From Bradyrhizobium retamae (GTDB taxonomy: Bacteria > Pseudomonadota > Alphaproteobacteria > Rhizobiales > Xanthobacteraceae): a DNA stretch of 64,000 bases. The translations under genes and the position numbers were made by a program. The notes under the pieces are model-generated. The model was not told the origin of the DNA and searched no databases. It saw only the letters and a program-made list of their open reading frames with translations. Below, one piece after another: positions 50,712 to 59,875 of this stretch (positions are counted from its first letter, which is position 1; each line of letters starts with the position of its first letter). The DNA lies in assembly GCF_001440415.1 (NCBI RefSeq), contig NZ_LLYA01000035.1:122079-186078 (forward strand). Direction: 5' to 3'.

Positions 50712-50833
50712 GTCGTCTCTGCGAACGCAGGGACCCATACGCCGCGGCAGCACTTATTGAGCGCGCGGGTCGACGATGTTCTTCAACAACGAAAGCCTGT
50801 TGTTATGGGTCCCTGCTTTCGCAAGGGACGACG
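50712..50833. repeat. Dispersed inverted repeat (GTCTCTGCGAACGCAGGGAC type)
   Basis: GTCGTCTCTGCGAACGCAGGGACCCATA at the left and TTATGGGTCCCTGCTTTCGCAAGGGACGAC at the right form inverted arms about 60 bp apart. A half copy lies at 58707. It occupies the gap between the convergent DUF6101 and ubiA genes. Confidence 0.75.
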
Positions 50834-50842
50834 AAGGGTACA

Positions 50843-51772
50843 CTACGCGCGCATCACTGCGTCCACGAGCAATCCCGCAAACAGTAACAACCCCGCATCG
50901 CGGTTCGACTTGAACAGGCGCAGGCACAGCGCGGGATCGCTTATGTTCAATCGCCCGATCTGCCAGGCCAGATGCGCGGCAAACGCAATCAGCCCGATCC
51001 ACGCCGGCCAGCGCGCGCCGCCCAGCGCCAGCGCAACGCCGATCAGAACCACGGCGAGCGAATAAAGCACCGAGAGTGCCCGATGGGTGCTCGCGCCGAA
51101 CAGGCGTGCCGTCGACTTGATGCCGATCAGCGCGTCGTCCTCGGCATCCTGATGGGCGTAGATCGTGTCATAGCCGATCACCCAAGCGATCGAGCCGGCG
51201 TAGAGCACGAGTGCGGTGAGATCGATTCGGCCAAGCGTGACCGCAAATCCCATCAGCGCGCCCCAGGAGAACGCCAGCCCCAGCACCACCTGCGGCCACC
51301 AGGTGATGCGCTTCATGAAGGGATAGACCGCGACGATGACGAGCGAGGCGACGCCGGTCAGGATCGCAACGCGGTTGAACTGCAGGAGTACCGCGAGCCC
51401 GATCAACGCCTGCAGGACCAAAAAGGCGAACGCCTGCGCCACGCTGATCTGGCCAGCGGGCAGCGGCCGCGACCGCGTGCGCTCGACGCTGGCGTCGAGG
51501 TCGCGGTCGGTGATGTCGTTCCAGGCGCACCCCGCCCCGCGCATCACGAAGGCGCCGATGAAGAACAGCACGATCACGAGCGGCAATTGCGAGATGTCAC
51601 GCGCGACGCCGGCGGCCAGCGCCGCCGACCACCAGCACGGCATCAGCAACAACCACGAGCCGATCGGACGGTCGTAACGGGAAAGCCGCAAGTAAGGCTG
51701 CGACCAGGACGGCGCACGCGTATCGACCCAGTTGCCGGTCGCATCGGCAACGCGGGTAGACGCGTCGCTCAT
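50843..51772 (-). CDS. ubiA: 4-hydroxybenzoate polyprenyltransferase
   Basis: An integral-membrane prenyltransferase that attaches the polyprenyl tail to 4-hydroxybenzoate in ubiquinone synthesis. 309 residues, about nine helices. The two aspartate motifs are present: NDITDRDLD (NDxxDxxxD) and YDTIYAHQDAEDD (DxxxD). RYDRPIGSWLLLMPCWW is the family N-terminus. Its stop is 60 bp after the repeat and its start 11 bp downstream of a secreted-protein gene in the same direction, which may be co-transcribed. Confidence 0.95.
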   Translation of the reverse strand: MSDASTRVADATGNWVDTRAPSWSQPYLRLSRYDRPIGSWLLLMPCWWSAALAAGVARDISQLPLVIVLFFIGAFVMRGAGCAWNDITDRDLDASVERTRSRPLPAGQISVAQAFAFLVLQALIGLAVLLQFNRVAILTGVASLVIVAVYPFMKRITWWPQVVLGLAFSWGALMGFAVTLGRIDLTALVLYAGSIAWVIGYDTIYAHQDAEDDALIGIKSTARLFGASTHRALSVLYSLAVVLIGVALALGGARWPAWIGLIAFAAHLAWQIGRLNISDPALCLRLFKSNRDAGLLLFAGLLVDAVMRA

Positions 51773-51782
51773 CGGATCGCGG

Positions 51783-52436
51783 TCATCGCGCGAGAACGTT
51801 GCCGTTCAGCGTATCGAAGGTGCTGCCGCCCTTCCTGACCGTCTGCGCCTCGGGGAGCGCCGCGGAGGAGCCGAGCACCTCGCTCAGGCTCGGGCCGGCC
51901 GGTCGCTGCGTCCGCGCCTGTTCCGCCACCCCGCAAACCTGCTTCTGCATCTTCTCGGTGTTCTTGTGGCCGTTCTTGAGCTGGTCGGCGATCTGCGGCG
52001 GAATTCCGCACTTGGCCGAGTTGGTCTGGACATACTCGATCATCTTCAATTCGGCCTTGCCGAAATTTCCGATCAGCTTGCAGGCTTCATCGGGCGGCGC
52101 CTTGCGGTCGCTCGCGGCCTTGATCAGCTTGCCGCGCCGCTCGGCCTCCTCGCGCAGCGGGACGAAGCCCTGCATGCAGGCGTCCGCCGAACCGCTGGCC
52201 TGTGGCGGCGGGCCGCTGAATCCTCTGGAAACCGGGGCAGCGCCCTGCGACGGAAACGGCGAGGGTGCGCCGACCGAGGCCGATGGCGCCGCGCCATTCA
52301 CCGGCGGAAACGGCGAATTCGCGGGCGCGGCGCTCTGGTTGGGCAACGGCGCCGGGAACGCGCCCTGCGCGAAGGCTTGGCCCGCGTGAACGGTCACGAC
52401 GGCAGCGGTCAGCGGCACAATCAGGCGGCGGATCAT
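51783..52436 (-). CDS. Secreted protein of unknown function with three-helix-like cysteine domain (217 aa)
   Basis: A 217-residue exported protein: signal peptide (MIRRLIVPLTAAVVTVHAGQAFAQ), a Pro/Ala/Ser-rich linker (about 25-85), then a helical domain with regularly spaced cysteines (DACMQGFVPLREEAERRG, DEACKLIGNFGKAELKMIEYV, AKCGIPPQIADQLKNGHKN, KQVCGVAEQA), four cysteines likely in two disulfides. The C-terminus is polar. The ATG at 52436 places the signal first. No family recognised; the arrangement resembles small periplasmic helical proteins. It precedes ubiA by 11 bp. Confidence 0.75.
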   Translation of the reverse strand: MIRRLIVPLTAAVVTVHAGQAFAQGAFPAPLPNQSAAPANSPFPPVNGAAPSASVGAPSPFPSQGAAPVSRGFSGPPPQASGSADACMQGFVPLREEAERRGKLIKAASDRKAPPDEACKLIGNFGKAELKMIEYVQTNSAKCGIPPQIADQLKNGHKNTEKMQKQVCGVAEQARTQRPAGPSLSEVLGSSAALPEAQTVRKGGSTFDTLNGNVLAR

Positions 52437-52645
52437 CACGGCGGTATCTCCGGCTAGGTCCAGGCAACCCCAGCGTCTTCGAAAACGAAGCGGATTTGCG
52501 GTGGGCACTTTTTACGATTCCTGCCGACGCTTAACAACCCGTTGATTGGGGCAGCAGCGCGGCGCAAGGACGCCCCGGAAGCTAAAAATAGCGTCCGGAT
52601 TCTAGCGCTTTAGGCTAAAAGCGGTGCGGACACGGAATATTACGG

Positions 52646-53398
52646 ATGCCTGACCTCGATTTTCGCGCCCCGCGCCTGTTCGTCGACGCCCCCTTGCGGG
52701 AGGGCGAGAGAATCGCGCTGGAGCGCAACCAGAGCAATTATCTGGGCAATGTGCTGCGGCTCGCGGCCGGCGAAACCATTTTGGTGTTCAACGGCCGCGA
52801 CGGTGAATGGCAGGCAGCAATCGAGGGCCGCAAGCGGCCCGATGGCTTGAGCATCGTCGCGCAGACGCGGCCGCAGGACCGCCTGCCCGACATCGCCTAT
52901 GTCTTTGCGCCGCTGAAACATGCGCGCCTCGACTACATGGTGCAGAAGGCGGTCGAGATGGGCGCCTCAAACCTGCAGCCGGTGCTGACGCGGCATACCC
53001 AGGTCTCGCGGGTGAACGGCGAGCGGATGCGCGCCAACGTCATCGAGGCCGCCGAACAATGCGGAATCCTGAGCCTTGCGCACGTTGCCGAGCCGGTCGC
53101 ACTCGACCGCTTTCTCGACAAGCGCGAAGCCAGCCGCCTGCTGGTGTTCTGCGACGAGGCGAGCGACGTCGCCGGTCCGGTGCAAGCGCTGCAAGCGGCG
53201 CAGGCCGCCGGCTCCGGCATTGACGTCCTGATCGGCCCCGAGGGCGGATTTGCCGAGGAAGAGCGGGCACTCTTGATGCGGCAGCCCAGGACGCTGCGGC
53301 TGTCTCTGGGGCCCCGCATCCTGCGCGCGGATACCGCCGGTGTCGCCGCGCTGACCCTCGTGCAGGCCGCGCTTGGCGACTGGCAGGCGCCGGGATAG
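52646..53398 (+). CDS. rsmE: 16S rRNA (uracil1498-N3)-methyltransferase
   Basis: A SPOUT-class (knotted) methyltransferase that modifies U1498 of 16S rRNA. 250 residues. N-terminal PUA-like part (PRLFVDAPLREGERI ... NYLGNVLRLAAGE), then KHARLDYMVQKAVEMGASNLQPVLT, IEAAEQCGILSL, IGPEGGFAEEE and LGPRILRADTAGVAALTLVQA, which forms the SAM-binding knot. Alone in its unit; hisZ-hisG follow 170 bp downstream. Confidence 0.95.
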   Translation: MPDLDFRAPRLFVDAPLREGERIALERNQSNYLGNVLRLAAGETILVFNGRDGEWQAAIEGRKRPDGLSIVAQTRPQDRLPDIAYVFAPLKHARLDYMVQKAVEMGASNLQPVLTRHTQVSRVNGERMRANVIEAAEQCGILSLAHVAEPVALDRFLDKREASRLLVFCDEASDVAGPVQALQAAQAAGSGIDVLIGPEGGFAEEERALLMRQPRTLRLSLGPRILRADTAGVAALTLVQAALGDWQAPG

Positions 53399-53567
53399 CC
53401 GGTGGCGGGCCAACCGGGCGAGACATCGCCCATTAATTCAGTTGGCCAATCCCTGTCGAAACGCCGCCCCGGCCATGCTAAGGCCTGCGCCAATGAGCCG
53501 CCCGGAACCCCCGGGGAGTCCCAAACGAACCCTGGAACCCGGATTTTTCCGGATATTTGGACGAAAA

Positions 53568-54734
53568 ATGACCGCGACCGCTGCCGCCAGAGGTGCTGCC
53601 GGGTCCGCCGCCTGGGCGGACGCGCTGCTATTGTCGTTTGCACAAGGCGGCTACGTCCAGGCTCACCCGGATATCCTGCAGCCGGCCGAGCCGTTCCTCG
53701 ACCTCTCCGGCGAGGACATCCGCAAGAGCCTGTACCTGACCACCGACCCCTCCGGCGAGGAACTCTGCCTGCGCCCCGACCTCACCATTCCGGTGGCGCG
53801 GGACTATCTCGCCTCGGGACGCGCCGGAAAGCCGGCGGGCTTCAGCTATCTCGGGCCGGTGTTCCGCTATCGCGGCGGCCGTCCCAGCGAATTTTTGCAG
53901 GCCGGCATCGAGTCCTTCGGCCGGCAGGACCGCGCCGCGGCGGATGCCGAAATGCTGGCGCTGGCGCTGGAAGCGACCTCGGCGTTCGGATTGAAGGATG
54001 TCGAAATCCGCACCGGCGACGTCGCGCTGTTCATTGCGCTGATCGACGCGCTCGATCTCTATCCGGTGTGGCGGCGGCGGCTGATCAAGGATTTCAACCG
54101 CAAGGTCAGCCTCGCCGAGGACATCGAGCGGCTGACGCTTGCGACTGCGCCCGGCCGCAACGAATATGAGGGCGTGCTCGCGGCGCTCGCCGGCTCCGAC
54201 CGCAAGGCGGCGTTGGCGCTGGTCACTGACCTGATGTCGATCGCCGGCACCACCAATGTCGGCGGACGCACGGTCGACGAAATCGCCGATCGCTTCCTCG
54301 AACGATCGACCTTGAAAGGCGGCGCGCTGCCGCGCGACGCGCTCGATATCATCAAGCGCTTCCTGGCGATTGCGGGCGATCCCGATGAATCGGTGGCGCA
54401 ACTGCGTGCGCTGGCATCAGACGCCAAGCTCGATCTTGCGCCGGCGATCGACCAGCTCGAAAGCCGCATCGGCTTCATGGCCGCGCGCGGCATCGACACC
54501 AAGCGAACGCGCTTTTCCACCTCGTTCGGCCGCGGGCTCGATTACTACACCGGGTTCGAATTCGAACTGCATGCGAAAGACAATGGGATCGAGCCGCTGG
54601 CGGGAGGCGGACGCTACGATGGCCTGATGACGCAACTCGGCTCGGCTTCGCCGATCCCGGCGGTCGGCTTCTCAGTGTGGATCGAGGCGCTGACGCAGCT
54701 CGGCCAGTCCAACGCGCAAGGGGGCGTCGCATGA
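53568..54734 (+). CDS. hisZ: ATP phosphoribosyltransferase regulatory subunit
   Basis: A HisRS-like protein without aminoacylation activity that activates HisG and transmits histidine feedback. 388 residues. It keeps class II scaffold features ([67 protein letters not shown]) but has [15 protein letters not shown] in place of the true HisRS end block and lacks the anticodon-binding domain. The ATG at 53568 is used; upstream in-frame codons lack support. Its stop overlaps the hisG start (ATGA), giving coupled synthesis. Confidence 0.95.
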   Translation: MTATAAARGAAGSAAWADALLLSFAQGGYVQAHPDILQPAEPFLDLSGEDIRKSLYLTTDPSGEELCLRPDLTIPVARDYLASGRAGKPAGFSYLGPVFRYRGGRPSEFLQAGIESFGRQDRAAADAEMLALALEATSAFGLKDVEIRTGDVALFIALIDALDLYPVWRRRLIKDFNRKVSLAEDIERLTLATAPGRNEYEGVLAALAGSDRKAALALVTDLMSIAGTTNVGGRTVDEIADRFLERSTLKGGALPRDALDIIKRFLAIAGDPDESVAQLRALASDAKLDLAPAIDQLESRIGFMAARGIDTKRTRFSTSFGRGLDYYTGFEFELHAKDNGIEPLAGGGRYDGLMTQLGSASPIPAVGFSVWIEALTQLGQSNAQGGVA

Positions 54735-55708
54735 CCGTTCCCTTCGTCCTCGCCGTTCCCTCCAAGGGCCGCTTGCAGGAGAATACCGAGGCGTTTTTCA
54801 CGCGCGCGGGGCTTGCGCTGGCAAAACCGCGCGGCGCTCGCGACTATCGCGGTACCCTTACAGGCCTCGACAATGTCGAGATCGCCTATCTCTCGGCGAG
54901 CGAAATCGCTTCGCAACTGGCGCGCGGCATGGTGCATCTCGGCGTCACCGGCGAGGATCTGTTGCGCGAAAGCATCCCCGATGCCGACAAACGCGTCCTG
55001 CTGATCGACAGCCTCGGCTTCGGCAGCGCCAATGTCGTCGTCGCGGTGCCGCAGGCCTGGATCGACGTCCGCACCATGGCCGATCTCGACGACGTCACAA
55101 CCGGCTTCCGCGCCCAGCATAACCGGCGGATGCGGGTCGCGACCAAATACATCAACCTGACGCGCAACTTCTTCGCCGCTCACGGCGTGGTCGACTATCG
55201 CATCGTCGAAAGCGCCGGCGCCACCGAAGGCGCGCCCGCCGTCGGCACCGCCGAGATGATCGTCGACATCACGACGACAGGTGCGACGCTCGCCGCCAAC
55301 GGGCTGAAGGTGCTCGACGACGGCGTGATTTTGCGTAGCCAGGCCAACCTCGTGGCCTCTCGCGATGCCGACTGGTCGGCTGAAGCCCGCGAGACCGCGC
55401 GCGTCATCCTCGATCACATCGCAGCTCGAGCCCGGGCCAGCCAATATCGCGAGGTGCGCACCCGTTTCACCGGCTGCAACGAGGCGTTGCTTAACGAGGC
55501 GCATAACCGCTTTGGTGTGGTGGCGCCGTTCGGCGGGCCGACCTCGTCCGGCATGCTCACGCTGCACTGCCCGCCGATGCATCTTTACGCGCTCGGCAGT
55601 TTCCTGCGCGAGCACGGCGCCGACACGGTCTCGATTGCCTCGCTCGACTATGTGCTCGACCGCGAAAACCCGCTATTTGCCAGGCTCGAGACGTTCCTGC
55701 GGCAATAA
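54731..55708 (+). CDS. hisG: ATP phosphoribosyltransferase
   Basis: First enzyme of histidine synthesis: joins ATP and PRPP. Core [61 protein letters not shown] and the PRPP loop [28 protein letters not shown]. At 325 residues it is about 100 longer than the short HisG that normally needs HisZ. The extra C-terminal part ([50 protein letters not shown]) looks like the regulatory domain of long-form HisG. Overlaps hisZ by 4 bp. Confidence 0.95.
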   Translation: MTVPFVLAVPSKGRLQENTEAFFTRAGLALAKPRGARDYRGTLTGLDNVEIAYLSASEIASQLARGMVHLGVTGEDLLRESIPDADKRVLLIDSLGFGSANVVVAVPQAWIDVRTMADLDDVTTGFRAQHNRRMRVATKYINLTRNFFAAHGVVDYRIVESAGATEGAPAVGTAEMIVDITTTGATLAANGLKVLDDGVILRSQANLVASRDADWSAEARETARVILDHIAARARASQYREVRTRFTGCNEALLNEAHNRFGVVAPFGGPTSSGMLTLHCPPMHLYALGSFLREHGADTVSIASLDYVLDRENPLFARLETFLRQ

Positions 55709-55783
55709 GGCCGCCGTTTCGTTCATCATTGCGACAGCTACCCGCGGGTAACATATACGGTTGAACAATCTGGGACCTGATCG

Positions 55784-56830
55784 ATGACGCTCGGCTCTGA
55801 CGTTTCCCGCCTGACGACGACCGCAGCCAGCGCCGCGGCGAAAGGCTTGTCGATTGTCGTGCCGCTGTACAACGAGGCGGCAGGACTCGCTTTGCTGCAC
55901 GAGCGGTTGATCGGGCTCGTCAAGACGCTGAAGGCGCGCTACGGCCTCGTATGCGAAGTGGTCTATGTCGACGACGGCAGCGCCGACAACACGCTGGCGA
56001 TCGCGCGTTCGCTTGCCGCCGATGCGCTCGACGTGCAGATCGTCTCGCTGTCGCGCAATTTCGGCAAGGAGGCAGCGCTGATGGCGGGGCTCGACCATGC
56101 CCGCCGCGGCGCCATCCTGTTCATGGATGGCGATGGCCAACATCCGCCAAGCCTGGTCGAAAAGCTCGTCGCGCACTGGATCGATGACGGCTACGACGTC
56201 GTCTATACGGCGAAGGCGCATCGCGACAATGAACCGTTCCTGCGCCGCCAGGCCGTGCGTGGCTTCTACGCGCTGATCAATTGGGGCGCGCGGCAGAAGA
56301 TCCCCGCGGACGCCGGCGACTTCCGCCTGCTGTCGCCACGTGCGGCGGCCGCGCTGCGGCAGCTTCCCGAACGCAACCGCTTCTTCAAGGGCCTGTCGAA
56401 CTGGATCGGCTTCCGCCAGATCCGCGTCGACTACGAGCCGGCGGCGCGCGCGCACGGCGTCACCACGTTCAGCCCGGGCCGGCTGATCGGCCTGTCGATC
56501 GAGGGACTGACGTCGTTCTCGGTGGCACCGCTGCGCTTTGCCAGCCTGCTCGGCGTGCTGCTCGCCATCAGCGCCTTCCTGTTCGGCCTCACCATTCTCT
56601 GGGAGGTCTGGACCACCGGCAAGCAGGTCCCCGGCTATCCCTCGCTGATGATCGGCATGATGACGATCGGCGGCGTGCAGCTCATCATGATCGGCATTGT
56701 CGGCGAATATATCGGCAAGATCCTCTCCGAGCTGAAGGCGCGTCCGATTTACTTCGTCGCCGAGCACAACGAGAAGCGTGCCGATGGCGAGACGGCGGCC
56801 AGCGCCACCGAACGGACCGCCGCCGAATGA
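55784..56830 (+). CDS. GT2 polyprenyl-phosphate glycosyltransferase (GtrB/ArnC-like)
   Basis: A 348-residue family-2 glycosyltransferase with the layout of polyprenyl-phosphate sugar transferases: soluble catalytic domain (LSIVVPLYNEAAGLALLHERL, VYVDDGSADNT, SLSRNFGKEAALMAGLDHA, metal site FMDGDGQHPP, GDFRLLSPRAAAAL, ERNRFFKGLSNWIGF), then two membrane helices (LLGVLLAISAFLFGLTILW and MTIGGVQLIMIGIVGEYIG) and a polar tail. The donor sugar is unknown. Its stop overlaps the start of a ChbG/NaxD-like deacetylase, suggesting that the transferred sugar is an N-acetylated hexosamine. Likely in envelope glycolipid synthesis. Confidence 0.9.
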   Translation: MTLGSDVSRLTTTAASAAAKGLSIVVPLYNEAAGLALLHERLIGLVKTLKARYGLVCEVVYVDDGSADNTLAIARSLAADALDVQIVSLSRNFGKEAALMAGLDHARRGAILFMDGDGQHPPSLVEKLVAHWIDDGYDVVYTAKAHRDNEPFLRRQAVRGFYALINWGARQKIPADAGDFRLLSPRAAAALRQLPERNRFFKGLSNWIGFRQIRVDYEPAARAHGVTTFSPGRLIGLSIEGLTSFSVAPLRFASLLGVLLAISAFLFGLTILWEVWTTGKQVPGYPSLMIGMMTIGGVQLIMIGIVGEYIGKILSELKARPIYFVAEHNEKRADGETAASATERTAAE

Positions 56831-57672
56831 ACGATGCCGCGCCGCCGCGCCGGATCTGGCTATGCGCCGACGATTACGGGCTGGCCGAAGGCGTCAACCG
56901 CGCCATCCGCGATTTGATCGGCCGCGGCCGTCTCAATGCCGCCTCGGTGATGGTGGTCGGCGCCGCGATCGGGCGCGCCGAAGTCGCCGCGTTGCAGGAA
57001 GTTGCGGCGGCGAGCCCGCGCTGCGCGATCGGACTGCATGCGACGCTGACTGCGCCGTTTCGTCCGCTGACAATGCACTTCAGACCGGTCGACGGCGGCT
57101 TGTTCCTGCCGTTTTCGAAGCTGCTGCGCGCGGGCCTGCTGCGGCGGCTCGATTCCGAAATGATCGAAGACGAACTCGCAGCTCAGCTTGCAGCCTTCGA
57201 GGACCTGTTCGGCCGCGCACCCGATTTCGTCGACGGCCATCAGCACGCGCAACTCTTCCCTGGGGTACGCGACGCTTTTCTGCGCGCGGTCAAGGAGGCG
57301 GCCCCGAGCGCCTGGGTTCGCCAGGGTGGACGCCTCAAGCCGTTGGGCCAACTGCTCGGCGCGCCGAAGGCTTTGGTGCTCGACGTCCTCAGCGCGCAAT
57401 TTCGCAAGCGCGCGGTCCATGCAAATATCCCGTTCAACCCCGCCTTCGCCGGCGCCTATGATTTTTCGAAAGAGCCCGATTTCGGCGTGCTGATGCGACA
57501 GTTCCTCGAAGGGCTGCCGGAAGGCGGGCTCGTGATGTGCCACCCCGGCTTTGTCGACGAAACGCTCGAGGGCCTCGATCCCCTGACCACCCAGCGCGAG
57601 GCAGAACACGCATTTCTGGCAGGCGATCGATTCCCGACATTGCTCGCGGCTAACAAAGTCACATTGAGTTGA
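56827..57672 (+). CDS. ChbG/HpnK/NaxD-family carbohydrate deacetylase
   Basis: A 281-residue YdjC-fold deacetylase (PF04794 type). Metal and active-site motifs are clear: CADDYG (D15, D16), IGLHATL (H71) and VDGHQHAQLFP (H138, H140), plus the late MCHPG block. Relatives remove N-acetyl groups from chitobiose (ChbG), hopanoid-linked GlcNAc (HpnK) or undecaprenyl-phosphate GalNAc (NaxD of Francisella). Overlap of 4 bp with a polyprenyl-phosphate glycosyltransferase gene, and no hopanoid gene nearby, favour a NaxD-like role. Substrate unproven. Confidence 0.9.
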   Translation: MNDAAPPRRIWLCADDYGLAEGVNRAIRDLIGRGRLNAASVMVVGAAIGRAEVAALQEVAAASPRCAIGLHATLTAPFRPLTMHFRPVDGGLFLPFSKLLRAGLLRRLDSEMIEDELAAQLAAFEDLFGRAPDFVDGHQHAQLFPGVRDAFLRAVKEAAPSAWVRQGGRLKPLGQLLGAPKALVLDVLSAQFRKRAVHANIPFNPAFAGAYDFSKEPDFGVLMRQFLEGLPEGGLVMCHPGFVDETLEGLDPLTTQREAEHAFLAGDRFPTLLAANKVTLS

Positions 57673-57805
57673 CAGATATCTGCAAAAAGCCGCTTGGCGT
57701 TTTGTCGCATACCAAAATTTAATTCGGCCGCCCACTACTTGCGACACAAAGCCTTCCTTACATCTTTGGGCGCGTCGATCACGATTCGACGCGAGGGAGA
57801 GGGCC

Positions 57806-58606
57806 ATGACACCGCAAGAACGCCAACTGATTGACGATCTTTTCGACCGGCTCGCCAGGCTGGAGAGCGCCAAGCGCGATCCGGAGGCGATGTCCGCAAT
57901 CATGGAGGGCCTGCGCAACGCGCCCAACGCGGTCTATGCGCTGGTGCAAACCGCGCTTGTGCAGGACGAGGCACTGAAGCGCGCCGACATGCGCATCCAG
58001 GAGTTGGAAGCGGCGGCGGGCCAGCAAACCCAATCCGGCGGCTTCCTCGATTCGATGCGCGACGCGATCTTCGGGCAGAACCAGCAGCACGGCCAAAACC
58101 AGGGCTCCGTGCCCAACGTTCGCGCGCCCGACATGGGCGGCCGCCCGACCTGGAACAGCGGCCAGGTGCTGCAGCAAACGCAGCCGCCCGGACAATATAA
58201 CCAGCCGGCCTATGGCGAGCCGCAGCCGCAGCAAGGCGGCGGTGGCGGCTCATTCCTCGGCACGGCGGCGGCAGCCGCAGCCGGCGTGGTCGGCGGATCG
58301 CTGCTGCTCAACAGCATTCGAGGGATGATGGGCGGCGGCAGTAATCAGCAAGCGTTCGGCGACACGGCGAACCACAGCGGCGGCGTCGAAGACCGCAGGC
58401 CGTGGGGCGATCAGTCCGGCGGCGATCTCGCGCGCGAGGCCGGAATCAATGACATCGGGTCGTCGAGCCGACGCGCCGACAACAATGACGACAGTGGTTC
58501 GCGGCAGGGATTCTTTGATCAAGCCTCGCACGACGAGGGCAACGACATGGATCATGATGCCGACGGTTTTGACGGTGACGACGGCGGTGACAGCGATTAC
58601 GCATGA
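57806..58606 (+). CDS. DUF2076-family protein
   Basis: A 266-residue DUF2076 protein, function unknown, common in proteobacteria and possibly periplasmic or cytoplasmic. N-terminal helical domain (ERQLIDDLFDRLARLE, AVYALVQTALVQDEALKRADMRIQELEAAA), then Gln/Gly/Pro-rich linker and a hydrophobic glycine helix (GTAAAAAAGVVGGSLLLNSIRGMMGG), and finally a very acidic Asp-rich end (DMDHDADGFDGDDGGDSDYA). No signal peptide. The single glycine-alanine helix suggests membrane contact. It has its own terminator and stands alone. Confidence 0.88.
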   Translation: MTPQERQLIDDLFDRLARLESAKRDPEAMSAIMEGLRNAPNAVYALVQTALVQDEALKRADMRIQELEAAAGQQTQSGGFLDSMRDAIFGQNQQHGQNQGSVPNVRAPDMGGRPTWNSGQVLQQTQPPGQYNQPAYGEPQPQQGGGGGSFLGTAAAAAAGVVGGSLLLNSIRGMMGGGSNQQAFGDTANHSGGVEDRRPWGDQSGGDLAREAGINDIGSSSRRADNNDDSGSRQGFFDQASHDEGNDMDHDADGFDGDDGGDSDYA

Positions 58607-58629
58607 CGCGCGTCAGCGATGAAAGCGCA

Positions 58630-58656
58630 AACGGCCGCCCGATGGGCGGCCGTTTT
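58630..58656 (+). terminator. Rho-independent terminator of the DUF2076 gene
   Basis: An 11-bp perfect stem (58630-58640 with 58644-58654, AACGGCCGCCC/GGGCGGCCGTT) with a three-base loop, followed by a T-rich tail. Confidence 0.85.
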
Positions 58657-58706
58657 GATTGTGGCAGAGGCTGAAGCCGCTATCTCGCACAACGACGAGC
58701 AATGGT

Positions 58707-58737
58707 GGTTATGGGTCCCTGCGAACGCAGGGACGAC
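58707..58737. repeat. Half copy of the CTGCGAACGCAGGGAC repeat
   Basis: GGTTATGGGTCCCTGCGAACGCAGGGACGAC is one arm of the element at 50712-50833, including its own small hairpin. It lies between convergent DUF2076 and L,D-transpeptidase genes. Confidence 0.65.
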
Positions 58738-58769
58738 ACTGTTTTTGCGGCTTCACTCTTGCTCGACAA

Positions 58770-59564
58770 TCAGATCACCACCACTTTCGCCCCGACGCCG
58801 ACGCGGCCGTAGAGATCGATCACGTCCTCATTGCGCATGCGGATGCAGCCGGACGAGACATTGGTGCCGATGGTCCAGGGCTCGTTGGAGCCGTGGATGC
58901 GATACAGCGACGACCCCAGATACATCGCGCGCGCGCCGAGTGGATTTTGCGGGCCGCCTTCCATGTGCCGCGGCAGATCGGGGCGGCGCGCCAGCATTTC
59001 CGGTGGCGGCGTCCAGGCCGGCCATTCCTTCTTCGCCGAGATCGTCTTGACGCCCGACCAGGTGAAGCCGGGACGGCCGACGCCAACGCCGTAACGCAGC
59101 GCCTTGCCGTCGCCCTGCACCAGGAACAGGAATTTGTTCGGGGTGTCGATCACGATGGTGCCCGGGCTTTCCTTGCCGTGATACTCGACCACCTGCTTTT
59201 CATATTTCGGATCGAGCCGGTGCTGCGCGGGGTCGAATGCTTCCTCCTCCTCGCGCCGCATCGGCTGCTGCGGATCCATCGGCGGCAGCAACGCGCGCCG
59301 CCCGCCATAACCGTAATCCGGCTGTTGCTGATAGGCCGGCGCTTGTTGATAGCGCCCGCCCTGCGGCGCATCGCCGAACAGGAATTCGATGAAGCCGCCG
59401 CCCATGTTGGAGCGTTCGGCAGAAGCCATGCGCGCCGGCGCCGGTTGGCGGGCGTAGATCACGGTGGGTTCAGTTGATGAGGAGGCGTCGATCGCAGCAG
59501 CCTCACTGGCGAAGCAAAGGCAAGACACGCTCGCGAAGAGCGCAACAAGGATTTTTCCGGACAT
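58770..59564 (-). CDS. Periplasmic L,D-transpeptidase (YkuD family)
   Basis: A 264-residue exported enzyme that makes 3-3 cross-links in peptidoglycan or attaches proteins to it. Signal peptide (ILVALFASVSCLCFASEAAA), a Gln/Pro/Tyr-rich linker (about 60-105), and a YkuD domain with the full catalytic motif: H224 (YRIHGSNEPWTIG), S239-C240-R242 (SSGCIRMRNEDVIDLY). Such enzymes are abundant in Rhizobiales, whose walls are rich in 3-3 links. Single-gene unit, divergent from cheZ. Confidence 0.93.
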   Translation of the reverse strand: MSGKILVALFASVSCLCFASEAAAIDASSSTEPTVIYARQPAPARMASAERSNMGGGFIEFLFGDAPQGGRYQQAPAYQQQPDYGYGGRRALLPPMDPQQPMRREEEEAFDPAQHRLDPKYEKQVVEYHGKESPGTIVIDTPNKFLFLVQGDGKALRYGVGVGRPGFTWSGVKTISAKKEWPAWTPPPEMLARRPDLPRHMEGGPQNPLGARAMYLGSSLYRIHGSNEPWTIGTNVSSGCIRMRNEDVIDLYGRVGVGAKVVVI

Positions 59565-59875
59565 CGACGTACTCTGTACTGTTCGTCACTGCGGGTTCGC
59601 ATCGCGCAACGGCGCGACGAACGCCGCTGCGCGCGATCAATACAAATCAAAACCTAATCGGTTTGGTAAACAGAAGTCGCGTTTCGATTCACCACATCGG
59701 CAAGCGCGCCCGGATTTGTCCGGTAGCGTTTATTTTGCGTGAACGCGGGCCCCTCATGGTTAATCGGTGGTGAGCGATTGCGGACAAACCGCCACCACGA
59801 CGCCTTCCCGCGTGAACCTGACGTTAAATGGCATCGGTTTAAAACACACGTGAAATGAAGGGGTGGGAAATACTC
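59565..59875. other. Divergent intergenic region, L,D-transpeptidase / cheZ
   Basis: 311 bp without a gene. It contains GC-rich inverted segments at about 59610-59640 and AT-rich tracts (about 59640-59660 and 59820-59850), where the two divergent promoters are likely. No defined operator or RNA was recognised. Confidence 0.4.

Noticed and set aside
56827..57672. Assignment as hopanoid deacetylase HpnK
   Set aside because: The fold is right but no hpn genes are adjacent and the partner glycosyltransferase is of the GtrB/ArnC type, not HpnI-like.
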